Shown here piece after piece: positions 11,323-21,555 of a stretch of DNA of 64,000 bases (position 1 is the stretch's first letter; every line of letters starts with the position of its first letter). Where the stretch lies: contig MU006226.1 of assembly GCA_010093685.1 (NCBI GenBank), positions 756,964 to 820,963 of the forward strand, in the 5' to 3' direction. Source of the stretch: Ophiobolus disseminans (lineage: Eukaryota > Ascomycota > Dothideomycetes > Pleosporales > Phaeosphaeriaceae). The notes beneath the pieces were generated by a model, which was given only the letters and a program-made list of their open reading frames with translations, did no database searches and was not told the DNA's origin. A program made the position numbers and the translations under genes.

Positions 11323-11867
11323 TCATTCCCACGAATAATGTATACTGTGACAAACCACGCTACGGAACGTCGCATTCGCATTCGCATTCGTAACCCCAGG
11401 ACAGTGAATACTTCTACAATCTCATCAGCACATGCCACCTCCGCAGTCAACCCAGAGAACTTACCTTCGTAACCAGTCCTGTTGACACAATTGAAGACGA
11501 AGTTCTTCTTTCGCACAATTATTTCCGGTGTAAAGCACGCAATATCCGCCGAGATCGGTCCGATAGACTGCGGGGCCCCTGTTGAGGTGAAGTGTATGCA
11601 TTTATCGGGACCGGAGAAATCGGGTCTCGGGCAGACGTAGCCTTTCCCTGGCAGGGCGTTTCCTTGGACGCATGTATCGTCCCGTGGGAAGATTACAGGC
11701 ACACACTGACGGCGAGTGTGAAAAAGTGAACGACAAGTAGCATAGGTATAGTTTGGGCATGTTGAAGGAATGGATGAATGGAGGCTTCCTCGTTTTGCAA
11801 AGATCTGGTAGAGTGAGGCAAGGAGAGAAATATTGATAGCAGTAAAGAGAAGGTTGGTTCTTCTCAT
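11323..11867 (-). CDS. SSP6: divergent member of the secreted cysteine-rich family, 3' end uncertain
   Basis: The ATG at 11867 begins MRRTNLLFTAINISLLASLY, a plausible signal peptide, followed by about 35 unique residues. The family part then runs from PVIFPRDDTC through LPGKGYVCP, the Cys of GPDKC and SIGPISADIAC, with a 9-residue longer loop before the next Cys. A GTAAGT donor at 11464 and TAG acceptor at 11414 bound a 51-nt intron. The family-type exon 2 (HCPGV..., ending at TGA 11325-11323) is one phase off from this exon 1, whereas reading straight through stays open to 11226. Either a small indel has shifted the end, or this copy uses another C terminus. A hexamer GAATGC is repeated three times in exon 2. 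Confidence 0.5.
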
Positions 11868-13330
11868 GAGCGTACCAGAACTACCTTCTAAGCAAATGAT
11901 GACTCAGGTAAAATTCCAACTCCAGCACGGTTCCCAATGCTTGAACATGACCCCCATGCGCAAGTTTCTGCCTCTCAAAGCACCACTATAAAGGTGATCC
12001 AACCGCAGAACACACGATCAAGAGACGAGGTAACAGTCCAGTTGCACTGGATATATAGTATCGAAATGTCAGACGCGGGCATAACCCGCTTTGGTCTTTC
12101 CTGCGCCATTTATCAAGTCCTGAAAGATAACTTCGTCGTCTGCTTCCCAAGTATGCGAAAAGATCGTACATAGTAAGACGTTCTTGTCTAAGTGTTCAGC
12201 TAAGCGGAATTTGCCGATGTCGGTAAGTCGCAAAAGGCGCATGGCAAGCAGAGATCAGTGAGCTCTGGCAGGAGTCATGGAAATCGGGCGTGAACAAAGC
12301 AAGAAGTCTAGCTGGTAACCGTCAATCTGAGCTGGTGGGGGTCAGGCAGTGACGGGCTGCGGGGCAGGACCTAGAAAGTCCGTGCTCCGGTCCGGGGTAC
12401 GGATAAGATTCGCGAACGCCACATCGCCCGTGCTACACTTGAAGTGGCTCATCGTCCGATACCATGCACAGAGATTGCTCGACTCGAAGTTGTGCAGGCT
12501 GGTCGGAAAACCTTCCAAGGTTGACGGCTGCGTTCTGGTTTGGAATCGTACGGGCGCCGTGTTGCTACTGCGAGGCCACCGGCGACCGAGCATCTAAACT
12601 AGAAGCCAGAGAAGTCCACAGGTGGGCTTGCATCGTCTGGACCGGCGAGTGTTTATTCACTACCAGAGGTTTTTGGGGGGAATATGCACCCGGCGATCAG
12701 GAGAGAAGTACCATCAATTTCATTGTGTCCCAAAGCCAACATAGATCTGAGTTCTAGGTTCCTGTTAGCTCATCCTTGACTCCTTGATCAGAAAAGTCGC
12801 CTAAGGCTGTTCGAACTATAACAGGTCTATACTGCTTCTAGAGCTGATGCGCGTTCTCTAGTGGCCGTTTTATCTCGGGCTCTTGTCACGGGCTGTGGTG
12901 GCTTTTGAATGTGCATCGATTTATCGACGCGTGTCGAAAACGGGCAAAACTAAGCTCATTCAAGTATGGTGTTCCTGCGTTTCCGCCTCAGGGGGTTGCA
13001 GCCTTGCTCCAACAAACTTAGATCGGGCTGGCAAGATTCAGCACTTCGAGGCGCTAACACATCTTCATTTCCACATTCGAACAATCTTATCCTGTTCCAG
13101 ACTTTGACGTCTTGAACATTTTGTAGCGGTCTCGCTATGGCCTGAAATGCCATGCAGCCCTGTCTAAATGATTGTCGTTTAACGACGATGCGGTGTTTAT
13201 ACAAAGCTCCCTTTCCTTCCCTCTGAATCCTTGGTATTCTCCAGCTATTCATTCGTTTTTGTGGGCTCTGTATTCATCGGATCGTCTTCCAGTCGTTTCA
13301 TCAATTCTTTCCAAGCATTGTTCTGTCAAG
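11868..13330. other. Intergenic, nothing recognised
   Basis: A gap of about 1.5 kb in the secreted-protein array. I searched the minus strand for the family's DPGG and CPG blocks and found none. Frames near 12340-12760 lack motifs. The right end is the promoter of the chitin-binding gene. Confidence 0.4.
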
Positions 13331-14346
13331 ATGCGCTCTTCGTTTATCTTAGCACTCGCTGTGCTCCAGGTCGCTCAAGGAACCCCTTTGGCCCAAACCA
13401 TCAGCTCAAAAATTTCCAGGAATGGGCAATGTGGTGGTACTAGTGGAGCGACTTGTCTAGGCTCTGGATTTGGAAACTGCTGCAGGTTCGTTCGCGATTC
13501 TCAAGACAATCAATCGTCTTGCTAACAAACAAGTCAATATGGCTGGTGTGGCGAAACGACTGCATACTGCGGAAAGGGATGCAATTCATTGTTTGGAACC
13601 TGTTCCGGGTCGTCGCAACCGTCTTCGGTGTCTTCGTCTCGTAGCCCGAGCTCTGCTGCCACCCGTGCCTCGTCGCTACCTGCCCCTTCGTCATCACTCG
13701 TCGTATCGACCAACGCTCGGTGTGGTAATCTGTTTAACGCCAAACCAGGGGGCATGACGTGCAAAGGTTCTAAATATGGAAACTGCTGTAGCAACCAGTC
13801 TTACTGGTATGTTTTCTCCTCGGGATCAACAATATAGCGCTAATGGACCGCAGTGGAAAAACAGAGGCGTACTGTGGTACTGGATGTCAACCAGGGTTTG
13901 GCGATTGCAATGCGGTTTCATCCTCTCGAGCCATTTCCTCGTCCTCAAGGGCATCATCCTCCTCGCCAGCTCCGTCGTCGTCCTCTGCAATTTCGACATC
14001 CACGCCAATTGCGCCATCGTCCACTCCAAGTTCAACGCCCACGCCCGCTCCGCCGTCCTCCACGCCAACCCCAAGCCCTTCTGAGACTCCGGCTCCAACG
14101 CCGACAATCGCATCTAGCTCAGCGCCTGCTAGCTCAGCACCTGCGGTGTGTAAGAATGCTGGCAACAGATGCACGGCTGGAGATACTTGCTGTACCGGCA
14201 CCTGTAGTGCCGTGACCTTCGATACCAGCAACGTTTGTTGCAATGCCGTTGGCGGATACTGCAATCTCTCCAATCCTGCAGGTTGTTGCAGCGGCGCTTG
14301 TTTGTCTAATAACGATGGCTCTAGTATCAATGGAAGCTGCTTCTAA
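13331..14346 (+). CDS. Secreted protein with two CBM18 chitin-binding modules and two knottin-like repeats
   Basis: Three exons, 13331-13485, 13534-13806 and 13854-14346, introns of 48 and 47 nt; 306 aa. Residues 1-17 (MRSSFILALAVLQVAQG) are a signal peptide. Module 1 carries CGGTSGATC, GNCC, CGETTAYC and GTC; module 2 repeats the pattern (RCGNLF...GNCC...CGKTEAYC...GDC). Both are hevein-type CBM18 folds that bind chitin oligomers. A Ser/Thr/Pro linker of about 75 residues follows. The last 65 residues hold 12 Cys as two repeats of C-x6-C-x5/7-CC-x3-C-x10/12-C, an inhibitor-cystine-knot framework. The second intron falls inside the conserved Tyr-Cys step of module 2. It lies inside the SSP array on the opposite strand. 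Chitin binding with a knottin tail suggests cell-wall shielding or a host-facing role (inference). Confidence 0.85.
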
Positions 14347-14679
14347 CTGTACTGCAACATCGTCTCTGGTTACCGCTAGCTCGAGCTTCGAGAACTGTAT
14401 ATCATACGTAACCTTTTTAAATCTTGGGATTCTTTGAGATGGATGTTATATCTTCAACTGTGATAATGTTAAACGTGTACTATGGGCACTTGAACGTATA
14501 CATATCAGCAAAAGCTATTTAGCAGGCACTGCCCTTCCATTTTTAATCGTACTACTCTTCAAACGAGATGCAGTCATCCTCAAAAACATATCTCCCTGTA
14601 TTTTCCTCTACAAAGAAGCAAGAAAGAAAGAGTAAGCCTCAATCTTTCTTCCCCAACGTCCAGATCTCACCCCATTCCG
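14347..14679. other. Intergenic between convergent genes
   Basis: Shared 3' region of the chitin-binding gene and SSP7; AT-rich, no gene seen. Confidence 0.5.
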
Positions 14680-15228
14680 CTATTCTCCAGTAGCCACCAC
14701 ATCAGCCCAGCACTTGACGCTCTGGTACCAGGTCGGAGTCTCGGAAAACATAACACCAGGACACGTCACGCTCCTATCGCTGTGTCAGCACTTTGTTTCC
14801 AGGAAATAATACACGCGAAATGCGGGCGACTTACTCATCCCCTCCCACTTCACCATGACCAAGTTCTCATCCCACCTGAGCACTTCGCCCTCGCAATCTG
14901 CGCCCTTGAACAAGATGCAATACCGCCAGGATCTAACGAGCGCGAACATAAATTAGTCTGTGTTTCTCGAAACTATTGCACCGAACTTACCCGGACTGAT
15001 CCTATTCGCGCGCTCTTCAGCCCTGCTGCCTTTATACGTAGTGCAACGTTCGGGTTCGAATCGTATACATGGTTCTTCCAAATTTGAGCCGCGGCAGTGC
15101 GATGAGGAGCCTGGTGTGGTGGCCTTTGCTAAGCAGTCGGGTCGGACGAAGATTTGGCTGCTGGCGAGTGAGAAGAGGGATAGGAGGAGGAGGAGGAGGA
15201 GGAGCATGAGGGAGGGTAGTTGAGCCAT
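14680..15228 (-). pseudogene. SSP7: secreted cysteine-rich family copy with an extra intron and shifted frame
   Basis: ATG 15228 starts MAQLPSLM followed by eight consecutive Leu from a CTC-rich run, then SLFSLASS, a signal peptide enlarged by a triplet repeat. Exon 1 (15228-14991) keeps DC, SHC, EPC, ERC and stops inside the GPDPGG motif at a GTAAGT donor. That intron (14990-14933) is not seen in the other copies. In exon 2 (14932-14835) PDPGG is read in one frame but the following family block (YCILFKGADCEG) is one base off. Exon 3 (14779-14680) carries VTCPGV and SVKCW, again out of phase with exon 2. At least two single-base losses are needed to explain this. All eight Cys positions can still be identified across the frames. 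Confidence 0.55.
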
Positions 15229-15677
15229 CTCGATAGTGAGGGACGGATGGTATTTGGAGGGATAGTAGTTGTAGAGGTGAGTATAGATGGTAGTTAGGTA
15301 AGAAGGCAGGCTTCGGAGGCGGGTTTTACAACGAGGGTAAAGGCGTTGGGTCCGTGTAGCGCTCATTCTACCGCATTGGCCTGTTTGTTGGAGCACGAAC
15401 CCCGTGCGCAGTTGTTTGTTTGCTGAGCACCGCCGTTTGGAGGGTCTGATCGCGTGGTACAAAGGCGAGCATGGGCCGCTGCAGGGACTGGCACCGAAGT
15501 GCGAATCTCATGCGCGCGGCCCAGAAGTCGACGGATATGTGACGTAAGTAAATATCATCCTTGTCAGTAACCCCCCCCCCTCAAATACAGCCTTGACGTG
15601 AGGGAAAGATCGAAGCCATATCTCCGGACAACACGCGCAGTGTCATAAATTACCATCTGCATCCACCATATTCTCGT

Positions 15678-16116
15678 CTAAATCGCCTCGCATGAGAAGC
15701 TCATAAACTGATCCGGAAAATTGTTCCATCCCGGGCAACCCCATTTCCTGCGTTACGGTCAGCACCTACCCTCACTCACCGGTGAATTACCTTTCGACTT
15801 ACAATTTTTTGTTCACCAATAGTTTTTTACCTTGGCAATTAAGTTGGTCCCAGATGGTACACTCTGTACGAGGGTCTGGTCCGATGGAGTGGATGGTAGT
15901 TCCGTTAACGTTGTTCCTGCAACCTGGAGAAGTAATGTAATTGCATCCCGGATACTTGGTACTACCCCTAAAATAGGGCCCTGAGCAAACATAAGAGGCT
16001 CCTGGTATGCCGTACTTTGTGTTACAGTCCCAGTCCGTGGCCCGTCGAAAACCCGCAGGGCTACTAGCGACCAACGCAAGCAGTATGCAAGCGAAGAGGA
16101 GCCTGTATGTGAACAT
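15678..16116 (-). CDS. SSP8: small secreted cysteine-rich protein, intact family member
   Basis: Exons 16116-15803 and 15747-15678, 55-nt phase-2 intron (GTAAGT donor, CTGAC branch site, GCAG acceptor); 127 aa. The start chosen is the Met of MFTYRLLFACILLALVAS, which gives a clean signal peptide; an upstream in-frame ATG exists but would bury it. The mature part begins SPAGFRRAT and has eight Cys: WDC, YVC, PGC, PGC, SIGPDPRTEC, NCQG, and after the intron GCPG and SC. The LALVASSP segment is shared with SSP2 and SSP4. Like SSP4 it has no recognised relative outside the array. It marks the right end of the cluster, next to the housekeeping block. Confidence 0.8.
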
Positions 16117-16886
16117 TTCCGGAGCGTCGTATGTTGTTACATAACGGTACAAAAAGGCCGACCTTGTGTACCGCTCCGTATACAAGGTATTTATACCGTC
16201 ACATGTAAGTCTGAATATAATGAGGTTGGAGGGAGGTTTTGATGGTGTGAATGCGGGAGATATGCGGATGACGTCTGAACATGTGCTGAGATCTTTGTTT
16301 GATGGAGGTGATCAAAAGGGTAGAGCTCGCTTAAGTTGGTGATGATTGTCTTTGTGTCGAGGCTGGGCGTGACTTGTTGTCCGCTCTTTCAATTGCACAT
16401 TGCCTTTCTTTCATCGGAGAATAAACCCCTGCGTGAGCGAAGGTCTGGTGGCGCAGAGCAAAGGGCAATGCAACCCCACCAACCATGTCTCAACGATACT
16501 TCGCAAACAATGCCAACGTTCAAATTTGGCTACCCTAGGATATATTTGCATTCCAGCTTCTGCAGTAAGAGCATTTCGCCTCTCGCCAAGTTTTTAGTAG
16601 ACACGGTGTGATGTAGTAGTAGAGCTAATAAGTGTATTAACAGTATATCGTAGAATCTACATGCTACATACCCCAAACAGTGTGTCATGAGGAAGTAAGA
16701 TTCGTTGCGAAGCCATGAAGTCCTGCTTGCGTGTGACAAACCGCCCATATGCGCCCGGTTTTGACAATCCCCATGGTATCGCGAAAAGATAGATGATATT
16801 GCTCCGCCATATAACGCCAACAAATGCGAACGATGTCCATGAACAGAAAGAAAATTCCGTTTTGCTTCCTCATAAAACTCAACGCC
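16117..16886. other. Intergenic, nothing recognised
   Basis: Boundary between the secreted-protein array and conserved genes. No family relic or convincing reading frame was found. Confidence 0.45.
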
Positions 16887-19559
16887 TCAGTCTGCATCCT
16901 CCTCTCCTTCGGCATCGACGTCTGCTCCACCAGTAAGGGGAGCCGGCAGAAGGTTCTTGACTTCCCCGTATTCTTGCTGGGCCTTCTGGGCTTCTGCGAT
17001 CAATCCATTGCGCTGATATGTCGACATGCATAAACCGAAAGCGACGGCCATCCACAGCGGTTTACGACTCAGCTTGGCGTTCTGCCTCGTCGCTCGAATC
17101 GCCTGTATTGACTTCTCGCCGACTTGGTCTGCGAAGAACGATACGGTGAAGTAGCATAGAGACATGATGACGAACTCTCGATTGCCTGTATTCCTGAAGA
17201 TCTCGTTGGCTCTGGTGCTAGCGTGCTGCATGAGCGTCTTCTGTCGGTTGATGGAGGCGTCTGCGCTCGATATAGCGTGCACAAGCCGGCATGCCATGCG
17301 CATGTACTGATTGGGGTGGTTCTCGCAGAAAGATTGCAGTTGCAACAATAAAGCACTGGTCGCGCTGTGCTGTGGGTGCTGCGGATTCCTGATGATTAGG
17401 AGCTTGTTTACAGTCGCGAGAACTGCGAGATCGGTTCTGGCATTGACGGAGGGACCTTTCTCTGGCAATTGGAATACATCTGAGGAGTAGGTGCGTAAAG
17501 CGGAGTCCAAGAAGCCGTTCCTTTGGTCGATAACAGCTGACAAATATGACAAGGTACGGGTGTAGACCTCCTGGCTCTCATGTGGAGGCTTAGCTGCACG
17601 CTTTTTCAGAATCGTCAATGCTTCATTTGCGACTGCTTGGTCCTCTCGAAAGGACGCTATAAGCCCAATAGTGAACATCGAGTGCCAGTCGAGCACCCTG
17701 TTCCAATCCATCTGTGCAGAAGATGCTGAGATGGGGATGCTATATGACACATGGCGTTTGAGTGCGCTTCTTGATCGCTGGTGAGCTTCTTTGACATAGC
17801 TGAAACCTTTCTCGTGGATGTTCTGATCCAGGGCGCTGATGTGGAAGCAGAGAGTTTTGACATCCTCCTTTGGAAGCCAGGCAAACGCAAGTTCGTCCTT
17901 TCCGTCAGAGTTCTTGCGGAAGATGCCGCCAGTGTCGTAGGTCAGACTTCCTCCAAAGCTTCGCTCGACCAGGACAGTGAAGACTCCAGTCTCGGAGCGC
18001 AACAGGTCGGTCTTCTCATCTAGGATGGCCTCGATGAGTGCATTTGATTTGTTGCTATCAGGCGTGCCGTGCTGGATGCTGCAGGCAACGTCTATGACAT
18101 CGATCAGGGTACCAAAAGACCCCAATTGCTTCGCCGACACCTGCAGCTGTAAGCTTCGAGCGGCGGCAATAGCTCGCTGCGCAAGCTCAAGTCGATCGGG
18201 GGCAGTTGACCGCAGGTGCACTATTGCTTCGAAGGCGCTACACGCAACGTAAATGGCTCGGTCTCCACGCTTCTCTGCATGCGCCGAAATAGCGTGTAGC
18301 TGCTGCAGTGCTGGGACTGCCTCCACACGGCCAGGTATCTGCAGTGCCAACGAAACTTTCAAAAACCGGAACGCGTACACCCAGGCAATGTGCTGAAATG
18401 TCTCTGCTTCTTTGATGGGCATGTCTAAAGCCTTGAGTGCGGCGCGATGATTCGTCTTGAACTGGTATCGAGCTTGAAGATGCAATGAGGCGTACTTCAG
18501 ATCCTGTAACCGACATCGTCCACACAAGGAAATCTGTTTGGAGAGCACCTCGTCGACCTCCGTGGTATTGTCCGTCTCTTCAACCAACAAGCTGGCATAC
18601 CTGAGGCGTAGTTTGGCTTCGTCGCGTGGCAAGAGACTGAAGTCTCTTAGCACGGTATCCATGCATCCCATGCCAGTGGCCATCAATTTGTGGTACTGTC
18701 GCAAGTCGACCTCGCGCTTCTCTCGTATTACTAGAGACCCCATGCCTCGCGCAGCAGCAATATACTCGTCCGCCGCAGACAGTAGCATAACGGAAAGATC
18801 CGCTGGAAGGGCCTTTGGAGGAGGATGCGCCTGCTTCGTGGGCGTAAGTTGATGCGAAGCCGACCGTTGAATGACCACTTGAGGATGCGCTTTTGACTTT
18901 GGAGTCTGTTGTATCGAAGGGCTGCGATGCTGGCTTGAAGGGGTCTGTGAAATGGAGGGTACCCGCTGCTGAGGGGTCGACTGTTGCTGTAGAGGCGCGC
19001 GTGGTTGGCTCTGATTCTGCACAGGCGCATTCGATGTACGCTGTTGGGGTCGGTATCCGTTTTCCTGGTGGGATTGTGATCGCTGCACATGTTTTGCCGT
19101 AGAAGGTGCAGGGACCTGCTGAGAGTTGTGTGGACGGCGGTCCTGCGACCCATCCATCTGAGCAACTCCCCCGCTGCTTGTTCGCTGTACGGGCACTTGA
19201 ACATGGCGTATCTTGGGCGGCTGCATCTGTTGCATAGGCGACAAGTAGCTTGGTGTCCGTGCAGGAATCACGACCTGGGGTTGAGCTCGAGGTGTTTGCT
19301 GCTGCTGGTGGTATGCTTGGGGCATAGGCGGATACTGTTGGCTGGAAGGGCGAGGCACAACTACCTGTGGGCGTCCTTGCTGAGGCTGCGATTGCGGATA
19401 GCCCTGGGGCATCTGCATTGCCATAGGATGGTACTGTGGTGGCGGATAGCCTTGCGGTGGGTAGCCATTTGGTGGCTGCTGCGGTGGAGTGTAGGGCACG
19501 TATTGGCCATTCGCATAGGGTTGCGGCGGCGGCCAGTTATAGTTATGGCGCGGGTCCAT
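16887..19559 (-). CDS. mau2: Cohesin loading factor, MAU2/Scc4 type
   Basis: Single exon, 890 aa from the Met of MDPRHNYNWPPPQPY (an upstream in-frame ATG at 19697 would add 46 residues of unlikely composition). Scc4/MAU2 binds the N terminus of Scc2/NIPBL and together they load cohesin on chromatin. The first 250 residues are Pro/Gln-rich and low complexity. From about residue 255 (LSVMLLSAADEYIAAARGMG) to the end lies a continuous alpha-helical repeat region with the family's block RLRYASLLVEETDNTTEVDEVL at about 310-335 and tetratricopeptide-like helices. The C terminus is acidic (ADVDAEGEEDAD). The lack of introns in a long gene is in line with other fungal copies. Identification rests on recognising the cohesin-load domain pattern. 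Confidence 0.83.
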   Translation of the reverse strand: MDPRHNYNWPPPQPYANGQYVPYTPPQQPPNGYPPQGYPPPQYHPMAMQMPQGYPQSQPQQGRPQVVVPRPSSQQYPPMPQAYHQQQQTPRAQPQVVIPARTPSYLSPMQQMQPPKIRHVQVPVQRTSSGGVAQMDGSQDRRPHNSQQVPAPSTAKHVQRSQSHQENGYRPQQRTSNAPVQNQSQPRAPLQQQSTPQQRVPSISQTPSSQHRSPSIQQTPKSKAHPQVVIQRSASHQLTPTKQAHPPPKALPADLSVMLLSAADEYIAAARGMGSLVIREKREVDLRQYHKLMATGMGCMDTVLRDFSLLPRDEAKLRLRYASLLVEETDNTTEVDEVLSKQISLCGRCRLQDLKYASLHLQARYQFKTNHRAALKALDMPIKEAETFQHIAWVYAFRFLKVSLALQIPGRVEAVPALQQLHAISAHAEKRGDRAIYVACSAFEAIVHLRSTAPDRLELAQRAIAAARSLQLQVSAKQLGSFGTLIDVIDVACSIQHGTPDSNKSNALIEAILDEKTDLLRSETGVFTVLVERSFGGSLTYDTGGIFRKNSDGKDELAFAWLPKEDVKTLCFHISALDQNIHEKGFSYVKEAHQRSRSALKRHVSYSIPISASSAQMDWNRVLDWHSMFTIGLIASFREDQAVANEALTILKKRAAKPPHESQEVYTRTLSYLSAVIDQRNGFLDSALRTYSSDVFQLPEKGPSVNARTDLAVLATVNKLLIIRNPQHPQHSATSALLLQLQSFCENHPNQYMRMACRLVHAISSADASINRQKTLMQHASTRANEIFRNTGNREFVIMSLCYFTVSFFADQVGEKSIQAIRATRQNAKLSRKPLWMAVAFGLCMSTYQRNGLIAEAQKAQQEYGEVKNLLPAPLTGGADVDAEGEEDAD

Positions 19560-20085
19560 GGCGGAGACGTGTCGCGGTGAGTAGTCACCAGAAGTCGTCG
19601 TATAGATGTAGCATGGTTGACGAAGGTGGGGTTGTGAGAGTAAAGAGTGACGGCAGTCGCGATCTTGGAGAGCAGTCGCGACCGCGCTGGCACGCATGTG
19701 CTAATTGGCGAACTGACGCGCGTCTAAAATCCACTCACGCAGCTAGACCGCCGCTATGGACCGAGGCACGTTCGAAGATTCCAACAACTTTTCTTCATTT
19801 CACCCCCAAAACTGTTGCTTTGCGAGTTTTTTTGGGTGTACTTTTCTACACTGCCGTATTCGTCACGCTGAAATTCAACCAGCTGACCTACCAACTTCCC
19901 TCGATTGTTACTAAGCATACATCATTGGAGTTGACGACCAGTTCAAAACAGTGTCGAAAAACGAGATACTGCACTAGTTCAGAGCACTTAAAGCAATAGC
20001 TAAAGAAAGAGTTGGAACCTATCCACAAGAACACATTCCTGGACTCAGTGAGAATATAATCACGTCTATCGAACACTCATCCACC
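19560..20085. promoter_or_regulatory. Divergent promoter region of the MAU2-like gene and the alpha/beta hydrolase
   Basis: About 530 bases between two divergent starts. No specific site was identified; the first part may be 5' leader of the MAU2-like gene. Confidence 0.4.
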
Positions 20086-21457
20086 ATGTCCTGGCTCCTC
20101 GGCTACGCCAAAACCAGCTACACCCACCACCCCCAATCCCTCCCCCTCACCACCAAATCCAGCCAACCCACCACACTCTCTGCCCTCGCCCAAGCCTCCA
20201 TCCCACCATGCCGCCTAAACCCGCTTCTCTTCAACGGGCACCTCCAAACAATGTACACCGCCCGAAAAGACCCCGGCCCACCAATCCACTACAAGCGCCG
20301 TATCTTTAAGTCCACGCACTCCGTGTACCCCGGTCAGTTTGCTGTGGATTTCGTGATTAGTAGGGAGGTTGGAGAAAAGGCGATGAATGGGAAGAAGCTG
20401 GAGGAAGGGTGCGATGAATTACCAGAACGGACTACGAATTTTACAGAGGGGGAGTGGGACGATATGCCAAGTACGGATACTAGGCCTATGCTCATCGCTC
20501 TCCACGGCTTAACAGGCGGCTCGCACGAAGTCTACCTACGCGAAACACTCGCGCCATTAACAGCGTCTGGATGGGCCGCGTGCGTGGTAAACGGGCGTGG
20601 GTGCGCTCTATCCAAAATCACGACGCCGCAACTGTTTAATTCGCGCGCTACATGGGACGTCCGACAAACCATCACATACCTACGCGACATATTCCCCAAT
20701 CGCCCTTTGTACGCCGTCGGCTTCAGTCTCGGCGCAAACATCCTAACAAACTACCTCGGCGAAGAAGGCTCAGCATGCATTCTCCGCGCCGCCGTGTCGT
20801 GTTCGAATCCGTGGAATCTTGAGATTTGTAACGTCGCGCTGCAAAGTTCGTATCTGGGTCTGGAAGTATATTGCCGCACCATGGGGGGCAATTTGAAGCG
20901 CCTGTATGAATTGCATAAAGACGAGATCTTGAAAAATCCGGGCATTGATAAGGAGAAGGTGGAAAGCAGTCGCTATTTGTTCGAGTTTGATCGGCATGTG
21001 CAGTGTCCGACGTGGGGATATCCGACGGAGGGCGCGTATTATAGGGATGCGCAGAGTGTGGATGCGTTGTGTGCGGTGCGGGTGCCGTTTTTGGGTGTGA
21101 ATTGTGAGGATGATCCGGTACGTTGTACTTCCTTATGTGCGCTTAGTAAGACCTTTTGTGTGGTTGCTAACGTGTAAATAGATATCTTCCAAAGCCGCCA
21201 TCCCTTTTGAAGAATTCAAACAAAACCCCTACGCCGTGCTCTGCACCACGAACTGGGGCGGACACCTCGGGTCCTTCCAGCTCGGCGGCGGGCGGTGGTT
21301 TGCCAGCGCTGCGGCTGCGTTTCTGGCGAAGATGCATGATGAGGTGGATTACGAGGCGTCGGAGGCTGAGAGGGAGAGGACGAGAATCGACGTGCCGGGG
21401 AAGAAGTATCCGATCTTCGATCCGAATCACCGGAGATTGATACTGCCGGACGCATAG
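20086..21457 (+). CDS. Alpha/beta hydrolase of the EMB8/YheT (Eht1/Eeb1) family
   Basis: Exons 20086-21117 and 21182-21457 with a 64-nt intron (GTACGT donor, TTGCTAAC branch site, AATAG acceptor); 435 aa. Family members hydrolyse or transfer medium-chain acyl groups (yeast ethanol O-acyltransferases and monoacylglycerol lipase). Visible are the N-terminal LNPLLFNGHLQTMY block typical of the family, the oxyanion loop LHGLTGGSHEVY, NGRGCALSK, the nucleophile elbow GFSLGAN (Ser214), the acid in CEDDP (342-343) and the base in NWGGHLG (His372), so the triad is complete. The intron falls right after the acid motif. Substrate is not predictable. No signal peptide or membrane segment is evident; the yeast relatives associate with lipid droplets. 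Confidence 0.85.
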
Positions 21458-21555
21458 GTAGACGGTCGTGAAGATTCGTAGACATTGACATTGGGTATCA
21501 TAGACTTTTTAGAACATGTGCAATAGACCTCCTTCATCCATCCAGCTCTTCACTC

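Noticed and set aside
19436..19999. 187-codon plus-strand frame opposite the start of the cohesin loader
   Set aside because: Mirror of Pro/Gln-rich coding sequence; no motif or splice support.
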